A program made the position numbers and the translations under genes. 64,000 nucleotides of DNA from Phaeobacter italicus (GTDB lineage: Bacteria; Pseudomonadota; Alphaproteobacteria; Rhodobacterales; Rhodobacteraceae), in assembly GCF_001258055.1 (NCBI RefSeq), contig NZ_CVRM01000022.1, positions 62,001 through 126,000 of the forward strand, read 5' to 3'. A model generated the notes under the pieces. That model made no database searches. It was not told the DNA's origin and saw nothing but the letters and a program-made list of their open reading frames with translations. Of the stretch, positions 35,634 to 44,620 are shown piece after piece (positions within the stretch are counted from its first letter, which is position 1; every line of letters begins with the position of its first letter).

Positions 35634-37145
35634 TCAGGCGCCGAGGCGCGGAATCTTGTGGTGGCCTAGGGCAAAGCCGATGTGTTTCTGTTCCATGTAG
35701 AACTCGAAGCTCCAGTCGCCGCCGTCGCGGCCGATGCCGCTGGATTTTACCCCGCCAAAGGGAGTGGGCAGGTGGCGGACGTTTTCGGAATTCACCCAGA
35801 TCATTCCGGCTTCAAGCTGGTGGGTGAAGCGCAGGGCGCGGGTGAGGTCATTCGTCCAGACGTATCCAGTGAGGCCGTACTGGGTGTCATTTGCCAATGA
35901 CAGAGCATCATCTTCGTCCTTGAAGCGGATGGCGGTGAGGACCGGGCCGAAGATTTCCTCCTGCGCGATGGTCATATCGTTGGTGGCATTGGTGAACAGC
36001 GTCGGGCGCACGAACCAGCCTTGGTCTCCAACGCGGTTGCCGCCGGCAGCAATGCTGGCACCGTCCTTTTTGGCGGTCTCGAAATAGGATGTGACCTTGT
36101 CGAAATGCACCTTGTGGATCAGCGGGCCGACCTCTGTTGTCGGGTCCAGCGGGTGGCCGACCTTGATGTTGTTGACGCGCTCGATCAGCTTGGCCTCGAA
36201 TTCCTTGGCGATGCTCTCTTGCACCAAAAGGCGGGAAGAGGAGGTGCAGCGCTCGCCGTTCAGCGAATAGATCATGAAGATTGCGGCATCGAGCGCACGG
36301 TCTAGATCAGCGTCGTCGAAGACCACCACCGGGTTCTTTCCGCCCAGTTCGAAGTGCACCCGTTTCAGAGTATCGGCGCCCTGCTTCATGATCATCGAAC
36401 CGGTTTTGCTCTCGCCGACAAAGGCGATGGCTTTGATGTCGGGGTGTTCGGTCAGCGCCTTGCCAGCCTCTTCGCCAAAGCCGTTGACCAGGTTCCAGAC
36501 GCCCGGCGGCAGGCCTGCCTCATGGGCGATCTCGGCCAGGATGCGGGCGGTGAGGGGGGAGAACTCGGCCGGTTTGTGGACCACGGTGCAGCCGGCCGCC
36601 AGTGCGGGTGCGATTTTCCATGTGGACAGCATGAAAGGCGTGTTCCACGGGGTGATGACGCCAACGGGGCCGATCGGCACGCGGGTGGTCACGTTCATCA
36701 GCGTTGGCGATTGCAGCTGCTGGCCGTCGCGGGCGGAGGTGGCCTTGTCCGCGAAGAAGCGGAAGTTTTCGGCGCCGCGCAACGCTGCCTTGGACATGAA
36801 GCGCAGGGCCTGCCCGGTGTCCCAGCATTCGCAGAGCGCGATTTCTTCGGCGCGTTCGACGATCAGGTCGGCGATACGATGCAGGATCTTCTTGCGCTCC
36901 AGCGCAGGGGTGTCGCGCCAGGCAGGAAAGGCGGCTTTGGCGGCCTGAGCGGCAGCGCCGATGTCGTCGGCACTGCCCTTTGCGACGGAGCAGATCACGC
37001 TTTCATCCACGGGTGAGGATGTTTCAAACGTCGCACCTGAGGCGGCAGGGCGGCTTTCTCCGTTGATCAGGTTCAGGATGCCGCCCGTGCGAAAGCGCGC
37101 CAAATGGCCGTTCAGCGTTTCGATGTTGGTGGTCAGATCGCTCAT
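35634..37145 (-). CDS. hpaE: 5-carboxymethyl-2-hydroxymuconate semialdehyde dehydrogenase
   Basis: This 503-residue aldehyde dehydrogenase oxidises the HpaD product to 5-carboxymethyl-2-hydroxymuconate with NAD+. The catalytic Cys is in NGERCTSSSRLL, the general-base Glu in FELGGKNPVVV and the cofactor region is VTPWNTPFMLSTWKIAP. Length is normal. The start at 37145 (MSDLTTNIETL) overlaps the hpaF stop by one base. It is separated from hpaD by about 90 bases holding a repeat element. Confidence 0.94.
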   Translation of the reverse strand: MSDLTTNIETLNGHLARFRTGGILNLINGESRPAASGATFETSSPVDESVICSVAKGSADDIGAAAQAAKAAFPAWRDTPALERKKILHRIADLIVERAEEIALCECWDTGQALRFMSKAALRGAENFRFFADKATSARDGQQLQSPTLMNVTTRVPIGPVGVITPWNTPFMLSTWKIAPALAAGCTVVHKPAEFSPLTARILAEIAHEAGLPPGVWNLVNGFGEEAGKALTEHPDIKAIAFVGESKTGSMIMKQGADTLKRVHFELGGKNPVVVFDDADLDRALDAAIFMIYSLNGERCTSSSRLLVQESIAKEFEAKLIERVNNIKVGHPLDPTTEVGPLIHKVHFDKVTSYFETAKKDGASIAAGGNRVGDQGWFVRPTLFTNATNDMTIAQEEIFGPVLTAIRFKDEDDALSLANDTQYGLTGYVWTNDLTRALRFTHQLEAGMIWVNSENVRHLPTPFGGVKSSGIGRDGGDWSFEFYMEQKHIGFALGHHKIPRLGA

Positions 37146-37537
37146 CACTGGTCCGCCTTTTGCATGTGGTCGCGGATGGTGCCGCATTTTGGGGAAAGCG
37201 CCGGGTCGATGTCTCGCATTTCCATCGACAGTGCGAGAGAGCGACGTTGCATGATGGGTTCGAGAAAGGTTTTGGCAGCGGCGAATATCGCCCGTGTTGC
37301 GCTGTCTTTCCGCTCTTGTGGGCGACCTGCGCGCAACCGAATGGAAATATCGATATATCCGTGCTGCGGATCACCGTCTGCGATCGAAACATGGGACGCA
37401 GCAAAGGCGCGAACACGGAGGCCCGCCACAGGGAATACGCCTGTACCGATGGCCGCGATGCGAAGATGGTTGCAGAAGGCAGCCATGTCGATGTCGGCTT
37501 CGAGATTGGGCGAATAGTCAATTGTGAGATGTGGCAT
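37145..37537 (-). CDS. hpaF: 5-carboxymethyl-2-hydroxymuconate delta-isomerase
   Basis: The 130-residue tautomerase-fold enzyme shifts the double bond of 5-carboxymethyl-2-hydroxymuconate. It begins MPHLTIDYSPNLE; after Met removal the N-terminal Pro would be the catalytic base, as in the CHMI family, which fixes the start at 37537 rather than the longer frame to 37597. A GGGGAGGCTTGCC leader precedes it. It is the first gene of the hpa operon. Confidence 0.92.
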   Translation of the reverse strand: MPHLTIDYSPNLEADIDMAAFCNHLRIAAIGTGVFPVAGLRVRAFAASHVSIADGDPQHGYIDISIRLRAGRPQERKDSATRAIFAAAKTFLEPIMQRRSLALSMEMRDIDPALSPKCGTIRDHMQKADQ

Positions 37538-37565
37538 GGCAAGCCTCCCCTCTTGCACTATGCTT

Positions 37566-37597
37566 AACATGTTTACAAAAATAAGAGAGCGAGTCAA
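37566..37597 (-). promoter_or_regulatory. hpa operon promoter with overlapping HpaR-type operator
   Basis: On the minus strand TTGACT (37592-37597) and a -10-like AAACAT (37569-37574) are separated by 17 bases, ending about 30 bases before the hpaF start. The palindrome AACATGTT (37566-37573; 12 bases nearly symmetrical as TTAACATGTTTA) overlaps the -10, a good place for MarR-type repression by the divergent hpaR product. Confidence 0.5.
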
Positions 37598-37712
37598 CGA
37601 GGACCAGATCGGGCGGGCATAGATCCGCTGATGGGCTGCTCAATCGTGGCGGCAAATCGCAAAAAGCACGGTCTTGGTTTGCCTTTGTGTCGTGGCAAGG
37701 CGATAATTGGGT

Positions 37713-38147
37713 ATGACAAAACAGCTTCCCAGTACGGACCGTTCCCTGCCTATCGCCCTGCTGCGCGCGCGTGAGCGTGTAATGGGGCCAATCCGCGCGT
37801 TGTTGAGCGATGCCGACCTGACAGAGCAACAGTGGCGGGTACTGCGGGTGGTGCAGGAAAGTGGCGACATCGATCCCACGCAGATTTCCGAGCAGGCCTG
37901 TCTTTTGCTGCCCAGCCTGACCCGTATTCTGCAAAAGCTGGAGGACAAGGGCCTGATCCAACGGGAAAAGGACCAGATGGATCGTCGGCGCCAGATCGTC
38001 AGGATCACCCCTGCCGGGGAGCAGATCATTGATGACAACCTCGAAGCCAGCCTGGCCGTGATAGAAAACACACGGACCAAGATGGGGCCTGAGCGGTATG
38101 AGGCCCTTTTGGATTTGCTGAATGAGCTCAACCGAAAGGGCGACTGA
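37713..38147 (+). CDS. hpaR: MarR family regulator of homoprotocatechuate degradation
   Basis: The 144-residue MarR protein has the winged helix LTEQQWRVLRVVQESGDIDP, LLLPSLTRILQKLEDKGL and the wing QREKDQMDRRRQIVRITPAG. This matches HpaR, which represses the hpa genes and is released by 4-hydroxyphenylacetate or its dihydroxy form. It is divergent from hpaF across 175 bases with a palindromic site. ATG at 37713 was preferred over TTG at 37707. The partner operon supports the name. Confidence 0.9.
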   Translation: MTKQLPSTDRSLPIALLRARERVMGPIRALLSDADLTEQQWRVLRVVQESGDIDPTQISEQACLLLPSLTRILQKLEDKGLIQREKDQMDRRRQIVRITPAGEQIIDDNLEASLAVIENTRTKMGPERYEALLDLLNELNRKGD

Positions 38148-38183
38148 GTCCAGCTTTTCCTAAGGGGGGATGGGTTTGGCCGC

Positions 38184-39449
38184 CTAGGCGGGGAGGCGCA
38201 GCAGAACCTGGACGTCGGCAACATTGGTGCCGGTGCCACCGGTCATCAGTAGAGCATCACACAACGCCAGCGCCTTGTTGCTGTCATTGTTGGCGAGCAG
38301 CGCCTGCGGGTCTGCCCCGGCTGTGCGAATCTTGTCCCAACTGGTGCCATCCACGATACCGCCAGCCGCTTCGGTCGGGCCATCGCGGCCATCGGTACCA
38401 CCTGACAGGAATAGCCATTTTCCTGTCAGCTCGGATGCGCCATCGCGGGCTACGCGCAGCGCGAGTTCCTGATTGCGCCCGCCAAGGCCATCGCCACGCA
38501 GCTGAACGGTTGTCTCGCCACCGAAAATCAACGCTGCGGGGATGGTTGTGTTTTCAATCGATTTGGCCGCTGCGATGATCTCTGCCGCGGCGTCTGCGAC
38601 ATCGCCTTCCAATGCATCATTGACAATGCGTGCGTTCCATCCCTGAGCCTGCGCTGTGTCCAGCATGGCCCCAAGGCTGTGCCGGTTGGAGCCGATCAGG
38701 TGCGCGGCGCTGGGCGGCACGTCGGATCTCTTGGGGCTGGCTTGCAGATGGGCCACAACGGAAGCGGGCAGATCGTCCCAAAGGCCTGCCTCCTGCAAAA
38801 GCGCGATGGCGTCTTCCTGCGTACCAAGCGGCGCGACAGTCGGACCGGACGCGATGGCGCGCAGGTCATCCCCGATCACGTCGGACAGGATGTAGCTTGT
38901 GACCTGTGCAGGAGCCGCCAACTGCAACAGACCACCGCCTTTCAGATCAGAGAGCTGCTGGCGTATAAGGTTCATCTTGTTGATGTCCATTCCAGAGGCG
39001 AGCAGCTGTTTGGCCACCGCAGATTTGTCAGCCAAGGTCAGCGCACCTGCGGGCAGGACTGCAAGGGCAGATCCACCTCCGGAAATGAGCGCAACGACCC
39101 TGTCTTTGGCTGTCAAATCTGCAACCGCGTCGCGCAGACATTCGCCCGCTGCGACGCTGTCCGCGTCCGGCACGGGATGTGCCCCGGCCATCACCGTTGC
39201 ACCCGCAATCGGGATCAGGTTTTCCGGGTTTGTCACTGCAACGACCCGATCGGCAGCGGGCAACAGTTCCATGGCCTTGCGGACCATCGGTACCGCAGCC
39301 TTTCCCAAAGCCAAGATAATCAAGCGGCCAGACCCCAAAGGTGGCTCGGGTGGGGTCTTTTGAAACGCAGTTGCCAAAGCGGTAGCCGGGTCGGCCCGGT
39401 CAACGGCCGCCTTGAAGAGAGCTTTCGCGGTTTCGTGAAGGTCCTTCAT
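38184..39449 (-). CDS. Type-2 glycerate kinase (GckA/TtuD, MOFRL family)
   Basis: The 421-residue enzyme phosphorylates D-glycerate, normally to 2-phosphoglycerate. It has the N-terminal DUF4147-type domain (LIILALGKAAVPMVRKAMELLP, VVALISGGGSALAVLP) and the C-terminal MOFRL motif region (GGRNQELALRVA, FLSGGTDGRDGPTEAAGG). The start at 39449 follows GCAAGGAAATGCA. It is 36 bases downstream of the phosphonate monoester hydrolase-like gene and convergent with hpaR, so it is probably not part of the hpa unit. Its stop codon lies inside the palindrome CCGCCTAGGCGG. Confidence 0.9.
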   Translation of the reverse strand: MKDLHETAKALFKAAVDRADPATALATAFQKTPPEPPLGSGRLIILALGKAAVPMVRKAMELLPAADRVVAVTNPENLIPIAGATVMAGAHPVPDADSVAAGECLRDAVADLTAKDRVVALISGGGSALAVLPAGALTLADKSAVAKQLLASGMDINKMNLIRQQLSDLKGGGLLQLAAPAQVTSYILSDVIGDDLRAIASGPTVAPLGTQEDAIALLQEAGLWDDLPASVVAHLQASPKRSDVPPSAAHLIGSNRHSLGAMLDTAQAQGWNARIVNDALEGDVADAAAEIIAAAKSIENTTIPAALIFGGETTVQLRGDGLGGRNQELALRVARDGASELTGKWLFLSGGTDGRDGPTEAAGGIVDGTSWDKIRTAGADPQALLANNDSNKALALCDALLMTGGTGTNVADVQVLLRLPA

Positions 39450-39485
39450 TGCATTTCCTTGCGCGGGCAAAACCGTGTTGTAGCG

Positions 39486-41045
39486 CTATCTTGGCGACAG
39501 AGGCTGGCGTTGCTGTCGGCGTGGTCCATCTGAGGTGATGCTGTCCAGAGACAGGGTGTGGTCCATATTGCGCATCCTGTGCCGCAGCATTTGCCGGGTC
39601 AGCCGCATCAGATCCGCTTGGTAGGCCGGATCATCGGCAACATTCACGTGCTCACCGCCATTGTCTTTGTCGAACAGAAGTGGCGGGAGGTTAGCTGCGA
39701 ACTCTACAAGCGTAAAGCGGGCGTCCCGCAGGATTGTCAGGCAGGAGTCGCTGGCGGTTGTGCCAAGGTGCTGTTGCCAAATGTTGGGCACCTCTGGATC
39801 GGCAAAATCCAGCTCGGAGATACTGAAATCCCGCCAGTTTTCCGGAACCTCGCCAGCCAACAGCGGTAACAGCGAGCGTCCGTCCATCGAGTTCGGGATT
39901 TCCTGTCCAACCCAGTCGAGGATCGTGGGAGTCAGATCCACGGATTCGGTAAAGGCGTCTACAACCGCCCCGGCGCGGGTCGTGTTGCCGGGCTGGCGAA
40001 TGATCAGAGGCGTATGGTAGGCAGCATTGTAGACAGAGAATTTGCCCCAGCTGTGGCGATCCCCCAACATTTCACCGTGGTCGGCGCTCAGAACCACGAG
40101 AGTGTTGTCCAGTTGACCGCTATCGCGCAGGTACTTCATGACCCGGCCGATATGGGCGTCCACCTCGCTCGCCAGGCCGAGGTATACGGACCTCAGCGTC
40201 TGCACGACTTCTTCGGAATCTTGAAGGTCCGGGAAACCCTCCACGAAAGACGCAGGCGTCTGGGCCTGTGTTGCGGGCACAAAGAACGGGTGGATGGCAT
40301 TTTCCTCCCCGACCGTGCGAAGCCGATCGGCGGCGGGCAGGTCCGATGGATCATACATTGCATTGTAGGGTGCAGGGGCGACAAGCGGGGGGTGCGGACG
40401 TATGTATGTGAGGTGGGCAAACCAGCTTTGATCGCTGTAGCCCGGCATGGTTGCGAGGAACCGATCAGTCAGAAATGCAGTATCGCTGTCATCGGCTGAA
40501 TAGACTGCCGGATCGTTCAGCTTGGCTGCGCCACCATCCGGAGCGGTGGGTTTGTAGAGGTCCCAGTAGCTGTCAAAGGTATACCCCTTGCCCAGCAGAT
40601 GGGCGCGCCAAGGGTGCGACATCTCCAGCCGCATTTCCAGCATCTCTTGAAAACCGGCCATAGGGTATTCGTAGGTGCGCACGGTCGGGTCGTTTGGGTG
40701 ATGAACGCGCGGATCATGGGAAGTGTCCGTATAACCAAACAACATCGGGAGATACCCCGCCTTGCGCATCTCGGCCGGAAGGGTCGGCGTATCGTGGCGC
40801 AGGGGGGTTCCATTGCGAACAGACCGATGGTTCATCGCATATTGCCCGGTCAGAATAGAGGCGCGGGATGGGCCACAGGGGTTCACAACGGTGTAGTTGC
40901 GCGTAAACGTCACGGCATCCGCCATGAGTGCCTGCAGGTTTGGCAGTTGGACATGGTCGGCCAGGGCACCAAACAGGCAGTCGGCCCGCATCTGGTCAAT
41001 CAGAATGAAGAGAACATTTCGTTGTTTTTCAGTTGTCGTGCTCAT
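39486..41045 (-). CDS. Phosphonate monoester hydrolase / sulfatase family protein
   Basis: The 519-residue alkaline phosphatase-superfamily hydrolase has the sulfatase signature NPCGPSRASILTGQY, in which Cys57 would become formylglycine. The N-terminal metal motif is IDQMRAD and the C-terminal SADHGEMLGDRHSWGK. The DQxRAD form, the run SILTGQYAMNHRSVRNGTPL and the C-terminus (LPPLLFDKDNG, DDPAYQADL) resemble the phosphonate monoester hydrolase/phosphodiesterase of Rhizobium more than choline sulfatase. No signal peptide is seen, so it acts in the cytoplasm. AAAGGCGAATAG precedes the start. It is divergent from a DeoR regulator. Confidence 0.85.
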   Translation of the reverse strand: MSTTTEKQRNVLFILIDQMRADCLFGALADHVQLPNLQALMADAVTFTRNYTVVNPCGPSRASILTGQYAMNHRSVRNGTPLRHDTPTLPAEMRKAGYLPMLFGYTDTSHDPRVHHPNDPTVRTYEYPMAGFQEMLEMRLEMSHPWRAHLLGKGYTFDSYWDLYKPTAPDGGAAKLNDPAVYSADDSDTAFLTDRFLATMPGYSDQSWFAHLTYIRPHPPLVAPAPYNAMYDPSDLPAADRLRTVGEENAIHPFFVPATQAQTPASFVEGFPDLQDSEEVVQTLRSVYLGLASEVDAHIGRVMKYLRDSGQLDNTLVVLSADHGEMLGDRHSWGKFSVYNAAYHTPLIIRQPGNTTRAGAVVDAFTESVDLTPTILDWVGQEIPNSMDGRSLLPLLAGEVPENWRDFSISELDFADPEVPNIWQQHLGTTASDSCLTILRDARFTLVEFAANLPPLLFDKDNGGEHVNVADDPAYQADLMRLTRQMLRHRMRNMDHTLSLDSITSDGPRRQQRQPLSPR

Positions 41046-41219
41046 CTATTCGCCTTTCTGATCTTTGGCTCAGATAAGCGGGAAGAACGAAACTTGGCAA
41101 AGGAAAAGCACAAGCGTTTGACCGAATTTTGAGTGTGTTTGTGGATTTTTGGGGATTTGCTGTTTGAATTTTCCGAGAGATTCGTGCATTTATGGCAGCC
41201 TGAAACCCGAGGAACCCGT

Positions 41220-41999
41220 GTGAGCAAAGCCGAAAAACTATCGCATCGAGAGCTGGAACTGCTGGAGGCCTTGCGCCGCCTGGGAGGGTCTGCGCGTAGC
41301 GCGGAGCTTGCGAAAGTTCTGGAGGTTTCCGAGGAAACAGTTCGCCGGACCATCAAATCGCTGTCCAAGCAGACCCTCGTGCAGCGGGTCCATGGCGGGG
41401 CCTATCTTGCAGGACCGGACACCGCTGACAGTTTTTTCCGCCGTATCTCCGAGCACCCGGAAGAGAAAAAGCAGATCGCCACCGCGGCGCTGGCGCATAT
41501 TGGGGACGGAATGACCGTGTTCCTGGATGTGGGGTCCACCACAGCCTATGTCGCAAAGGAGTTGCGGGATCGTGCCGGGCTTACGGTTGTCACCAATTCG
41601 ATCGGCGTGGCCCAGACGTTGGCCAACCACAACGGCAACCACGTCCATTTCCTTGGTGGTGAAATCCAAAGCAATGAACGCGGCACATTTGGTCATGTCG
41701 CAGAACAGCAGGTGCGCGCCTTTGCGTTGGATATGGCGGTTCTGTCTGTTGATGGTTTCTCGGCAAAGCACGGTGCACTTTATAATAGTGCCACAGAGGC
41801 GCAGCTGGCCGCTGTGGTATCGGGTGTTGCGGATCAGGTGATGATTGCTTTGGCGCATCAGAAGTTTGACGAAACCGCCGCCCATCGCGGGCCACTCCCT
41901 GAACAGCTGGATCTTGTCGTCACCGATGATGTGCCACCGCGCAAACACCGAAAGGCGCTGGAAGATTGGTCGATCAAACTGGTGGTTGCGCCGGGGTGA
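41220..41999 (+). CDS. DeoR/GlpR family transcriptional regulator
   Basis: The 259-residue protein has a DeoR helix-turn-helix (ARSAELAKVLEVSEETVRRT, then RVHGGAYL) and a C-terminal DeoRC sugar-phosphate-sensing domain with VFLDVGSTTAYVAKEL and VVTNSIGVA. The GTG start at 41220 was chosen because CGAGGA lies just upstream and the length is then typical; an ATG at 41133 would add 29 residues unlike the family. It probably controls the divergent hydrolase-kinase pair and perhaps the Na/Pi gene 71 bases downstream. Confidence 0.85.
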   Translation: MSKAEKLSHRELELLEALRRLGGSARSAELAKVLEVSEETVRRTIKSLSKQTLVQRVHGGAYLAGPDTADSFFRRISEHPEEKKQIATAALAHIGDGMTVFLDVGSTTAYVAKELRDRAGLTVVTNSIGVAQTLANHNGNHVHFLGGEIQSNERGTFGHVAEQQVRAFALDMAVLSVDGFSAKHGALYNSATEAQLAAVVSGVADQVMIALAHQKFDETAAHRGPLPEQLDLVVTDDVPPRKHRKALEDWSIKLVVAPG

Positions 42000-42070
42000 T
42001 CGCGATGCTCACTACCCCTGGGGTGGCTTACCCGGAGCAACTACAATAGATGAGGAAACGATAACAGAAC

Positions 42071-43747
42071 ATGGCAATTCTTAGCTTTCTGACCAGTCTC
42101 GCGGGCGCAGTCATGCTGCTTTTGTTTGCTGTGCGTATGGTGCGCACGGGAATCGAGCGGAGCTATGGCGCGACATTTCAACGTCTTCTGACGGGACAGC
42201 GGAGCCTGGTGCAGGCCAGTACGGTCGGGATCGGGATGGCGATCATCCTGCAGAGTTCAGCTGCGGTTGCCTTGCTCACCTCTGGATTTGCCGCCAGTGG
42301 TCTGTTGTCGTTTACCTCAGGACTGGCCATCGTCCTGGGCGGGGATTTGGGGTCAGCGCTGATTATTCAGCTCCTGTCGTTCCGTCTGGATTGGTTGGTG
42401 CCTGTTCTGCTCGCCGTCGGTGGCTATCTGTTCGTCAAGACCGAGGCCAAGAAGGCCCGACAAATGGGGCGGATCCTTATGGGGATCGCGTTCATTCTGA
42501 TTTCCCTGCGTTTTCTGCGCGAGGCGATGGATCCGATCCGGGAAAGTGCCTTTCTCCCCGCGATTGCCGAATACCTTGCCCGGGATTACATCACCGCCTT
42601 TTTGGTTGGTACGGCACTGGCCTTTGTCATGCATTCGTCTGTTGCGGCCATCTTGATGTGCGTGACCCTGGTTCAGATTGAAGCGATCCCATTTGCGGCG
42701 GGTCTGTCGCTGATGCTGGGGGCGAACTGCGGCTCTGCATTTATCCCGGTCTGGCTTAGTCGGACGATGGCGCCCTCGGGTCGCCGAATACCACTGGCCA
42801 ATCTGGCGTTGCGGGGCACATGGTCTGTGATCTGCCTGATTGGTATCAACATGGCGCAACGTACCGGCATCATTGAGATGCCGGAGACCGGTCAGGCATT
42901 GGTCAGTGCGCATCTATTGTTCAACGCATCCTTGTTGATCCTGGCTCTGCCGTTTTGCGGGGCTTTGCGCGGGGTGATGATGCGCATGCTGCCGGATCCT
43001 GTTGTTTCTGGCGGCAAACAGCCCGGCCTTCCGGTCAGTGTTCTGAACACTGATGACTACAGACAGCCACAGCAGGCGATCACCAGCCTCAAGCGAGAGC
43101 TGTTGCGCATGTCCGATCTGGTAGGCTCCATGTTCCGCCCTGTGCCTGAGCTGTACCAAAGTGGCGACAGCGCCAAGATCAAGGCGGTCAAGGCCCTTGA
43201 TACGGAGGTGAACGCCTGCCTGTCCGGGATCCGTTCTTATGTCGCCGGAATGCCGACTGAGGGGATGAGCGAGGAAAATGCAAAGACAGCCCGCGATCTT
43301 GTTGAATATGCCATCCGCCTGGAAACCGCGGGGGATGTGGTTGATGAGCGGCTCGCAGCGCTGGCCGCGTCGATGCACAAAAAAGGCGTTCAGTTTTCTA
43401 AAGAGGGTTGGACAGAGATCACCCGCATGCATGAGGTGATCGTCGCAAACATGCAGCTGGCATCCAATGTCCTGATTTCCGATGATTTGGAAAGCGCCCG
43501 CTTGCTGTCACTGGAAAAAACCGAGGTAAAGCGCATGGAGCGCGACAGCCGCAAGCGGCACCTGCGGCGGCTTCAGCATGGGGCGAGCGAGAGTTTCGAG
43601 ACCTCGGATATCCACCTTGAGACGCTCCGGGCATTGCGGGAATTCAACAGCCACATTGCGGCGATTGCTTATCCGATCCTGTATCGCAACGGCCAACTGC
43701 TTGAGACGCGGTTGATCCAGGGTATGCATGAAAAAGAGATCAACTGA
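42071..43747 (+). CDS. Na/Pi cotransporter family protein (NptA/YjbB-like) with PhoU-like tail
   Basis: The 558-residue inner-membrane protein has two Na/Pi-cotransporter repeats, with the paired QSSAAV (residues about 61-66) and HSSVAA (about 190) motifs, and a cytoplasmic C-terminal domain of about 200 residues that is helical like PhoU. Such bacterial proteins move phosphate with sodium; E. coli YjbB exports phosphate. Its position after a DeoR gene and near a possible phosphonate/phosphate ester hydrolase suggests phosphate handling, with direction unknown. Confidence 0.9.
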   Translation: MAILSFLTSLAGAVMLLLFAVRMVRTGIERSYGATFQRLLTGQRSLVQASTVGIGMAIILQSSAAVALLTSGFAASGLLSFTSGLAIVLGGDLGSALIIQLLSFRLDWLVPVLLAVGGYLFVKTEAKKARQMGRILMGIAFILISLRFLREAMDPIRESAFLPAIAEYLARDYITAFLVGTALAFVMHSSVAAILMCVTLVQIEAIPFAAGLSLMLGANCGSAFIPVWLSRTMAPSGRRIPLANLALRGTWSVICLIGINMAQRTGIIEMPETGQALVSAHLLFNASLLILALPFCGALRGVMMRMLPDPVVSGGKQPGLPVSVLNTDDYRQPQQAITSLKRELLRMSDLVGSMFRPVPELYQSGDSAKIKAVKALDTEVNACLSGIRSYVAGMPTEGMSEENAKTARDLVEYAIRLETAGDVVDERLAALAASMHKKGVQFSKEGWTEITRMHEVIVANMQLASNVLISDDLESARLLSLEKTEVKRMERDSRKRHLRRLQHGASESFETSDIHLETLRALREFNSHIAAIAYPILYRNGQLLETRLIQGMHEKEIN

Positions 43748-43780
43748 TCAGGTTTCGGCCTGCTGCGAGATAGGTTCACT

Positions 43781-44620
43781 ATGACGCCATTCGTGATCGC
43801 CATCATCCTGTCCGCAGCCATGCTGCATGCGGTCTGGAATGCGATTGTCAAAACAGCTGTTGATCGAACGACGACTCTGGGCCTGGTGGCGCTGGGCCAT
43901 GTGATCCCAGGGGCCGTGATGGTGGCAGTCTTGCCGCTGCCAGAGCTGCAAAGCCTTTGGTATGTCGCACTCTCTACCGTGGTGCATTTTGGCTATTTCT
44001 ACATGCTTGGACGGGCCTATCAGCATGGTGATCTGAGCGTTGTTTATCCGATTGCCCGCGGCATTGTTCCAGCATTGGTCGGCCTTTGGGCGATGATTTT
44101 TGTGGGAGAGGTGCTGCCGCTGCAGGCCTGGCTGGGCATTGGCCTTATCGGCCTTGGCATCCAGCTCAGCAGCTGGAAGGCGCTGCGTTCAGGTGTTGGG
44201 CGGACAGCGCTGTGGTACGCGCTTGGCACCGGTGTCTGCATCTCGATCTATTCGCTGGTTGACGGGGTTGGCGTCCGGCTGTCGGGCAACACGCTGAGTT
44301 ATTGGGCGTGGGGTGCGTTTCTGCATCTGTTCGTGACCATTTTTGTGTTCTGGCGCAAGCGCGACGCGCTGCCCACGGTTCCGATGCGGGTTTGGGTTTT
44401 GGGCGTCGCAGGTGGTCTGGTTTCCATGTGTGCATACGGGCTGGTGTTGTTTGCCAAGAACTTTGCCCCGCTTGGGGCGGTTTCTGCGTTGCGCGAGACC
44501 TCTGTCATCTTTGCAGCCCTGATCGGATTCGTTTTCCTGAAGGAAGGGAACTGGAAGCGCAGGCTTGGGGCGGCTGTCCTGATGGCAGGAGGTGTCGCCC
44601 TAATCGGGACTGCTGTTTAA
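43781..44620 (+). CDS. DMT family transporter (EamA domain)
   Basis: The 279-residue protein has ten hydrophobic segments in two EamA halves: AIILSAAMLHAVWNAIVKTA and VYPIARGIVPALVGLWAMIFVGE, then SALRETSVIFAALIGFVFLKEG. It is likely a small-molecule exporter. It begins 33 bases after the Na/Pi gene and may share its transcript. A 303-base stretch without a gene follows (44621-44923), holding only the palindrome at 44750 and the leader of the polyamine-type importer. Confidence 0.87.
   Translation: MTPFVIAIILSAAMLHAVWNAIVKTAVDRTTTLGLVALGHVIPGAVMVAVLPLPELQSLWYVALSTVVHFGYFYMLGRAYQHGDLSVVYPIARGIVPALVGLWAMIFVGEVLPLQAWLGIGLIGLGIQLSSWKALRSGVGRTALWYALGTGVCISIYSLVDGVGVRLSGNTLSYWAWGAFLHLFVTIFVFWRKRDALPTVPMRVWVLGVAGGLVSMCAYGLVLFAKNFAPLGAVSALRETSVIFAALIGFVFLKEGNWKRRLGAAVLMAGGVALIGTAV

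Noticed and set aside
38180-38191. Palindrome CCGCCTAGGCGG as an operator
   Set aside because: It contains the glycerate kinase stop codon, so chance within coding sequence is the simplest reading.
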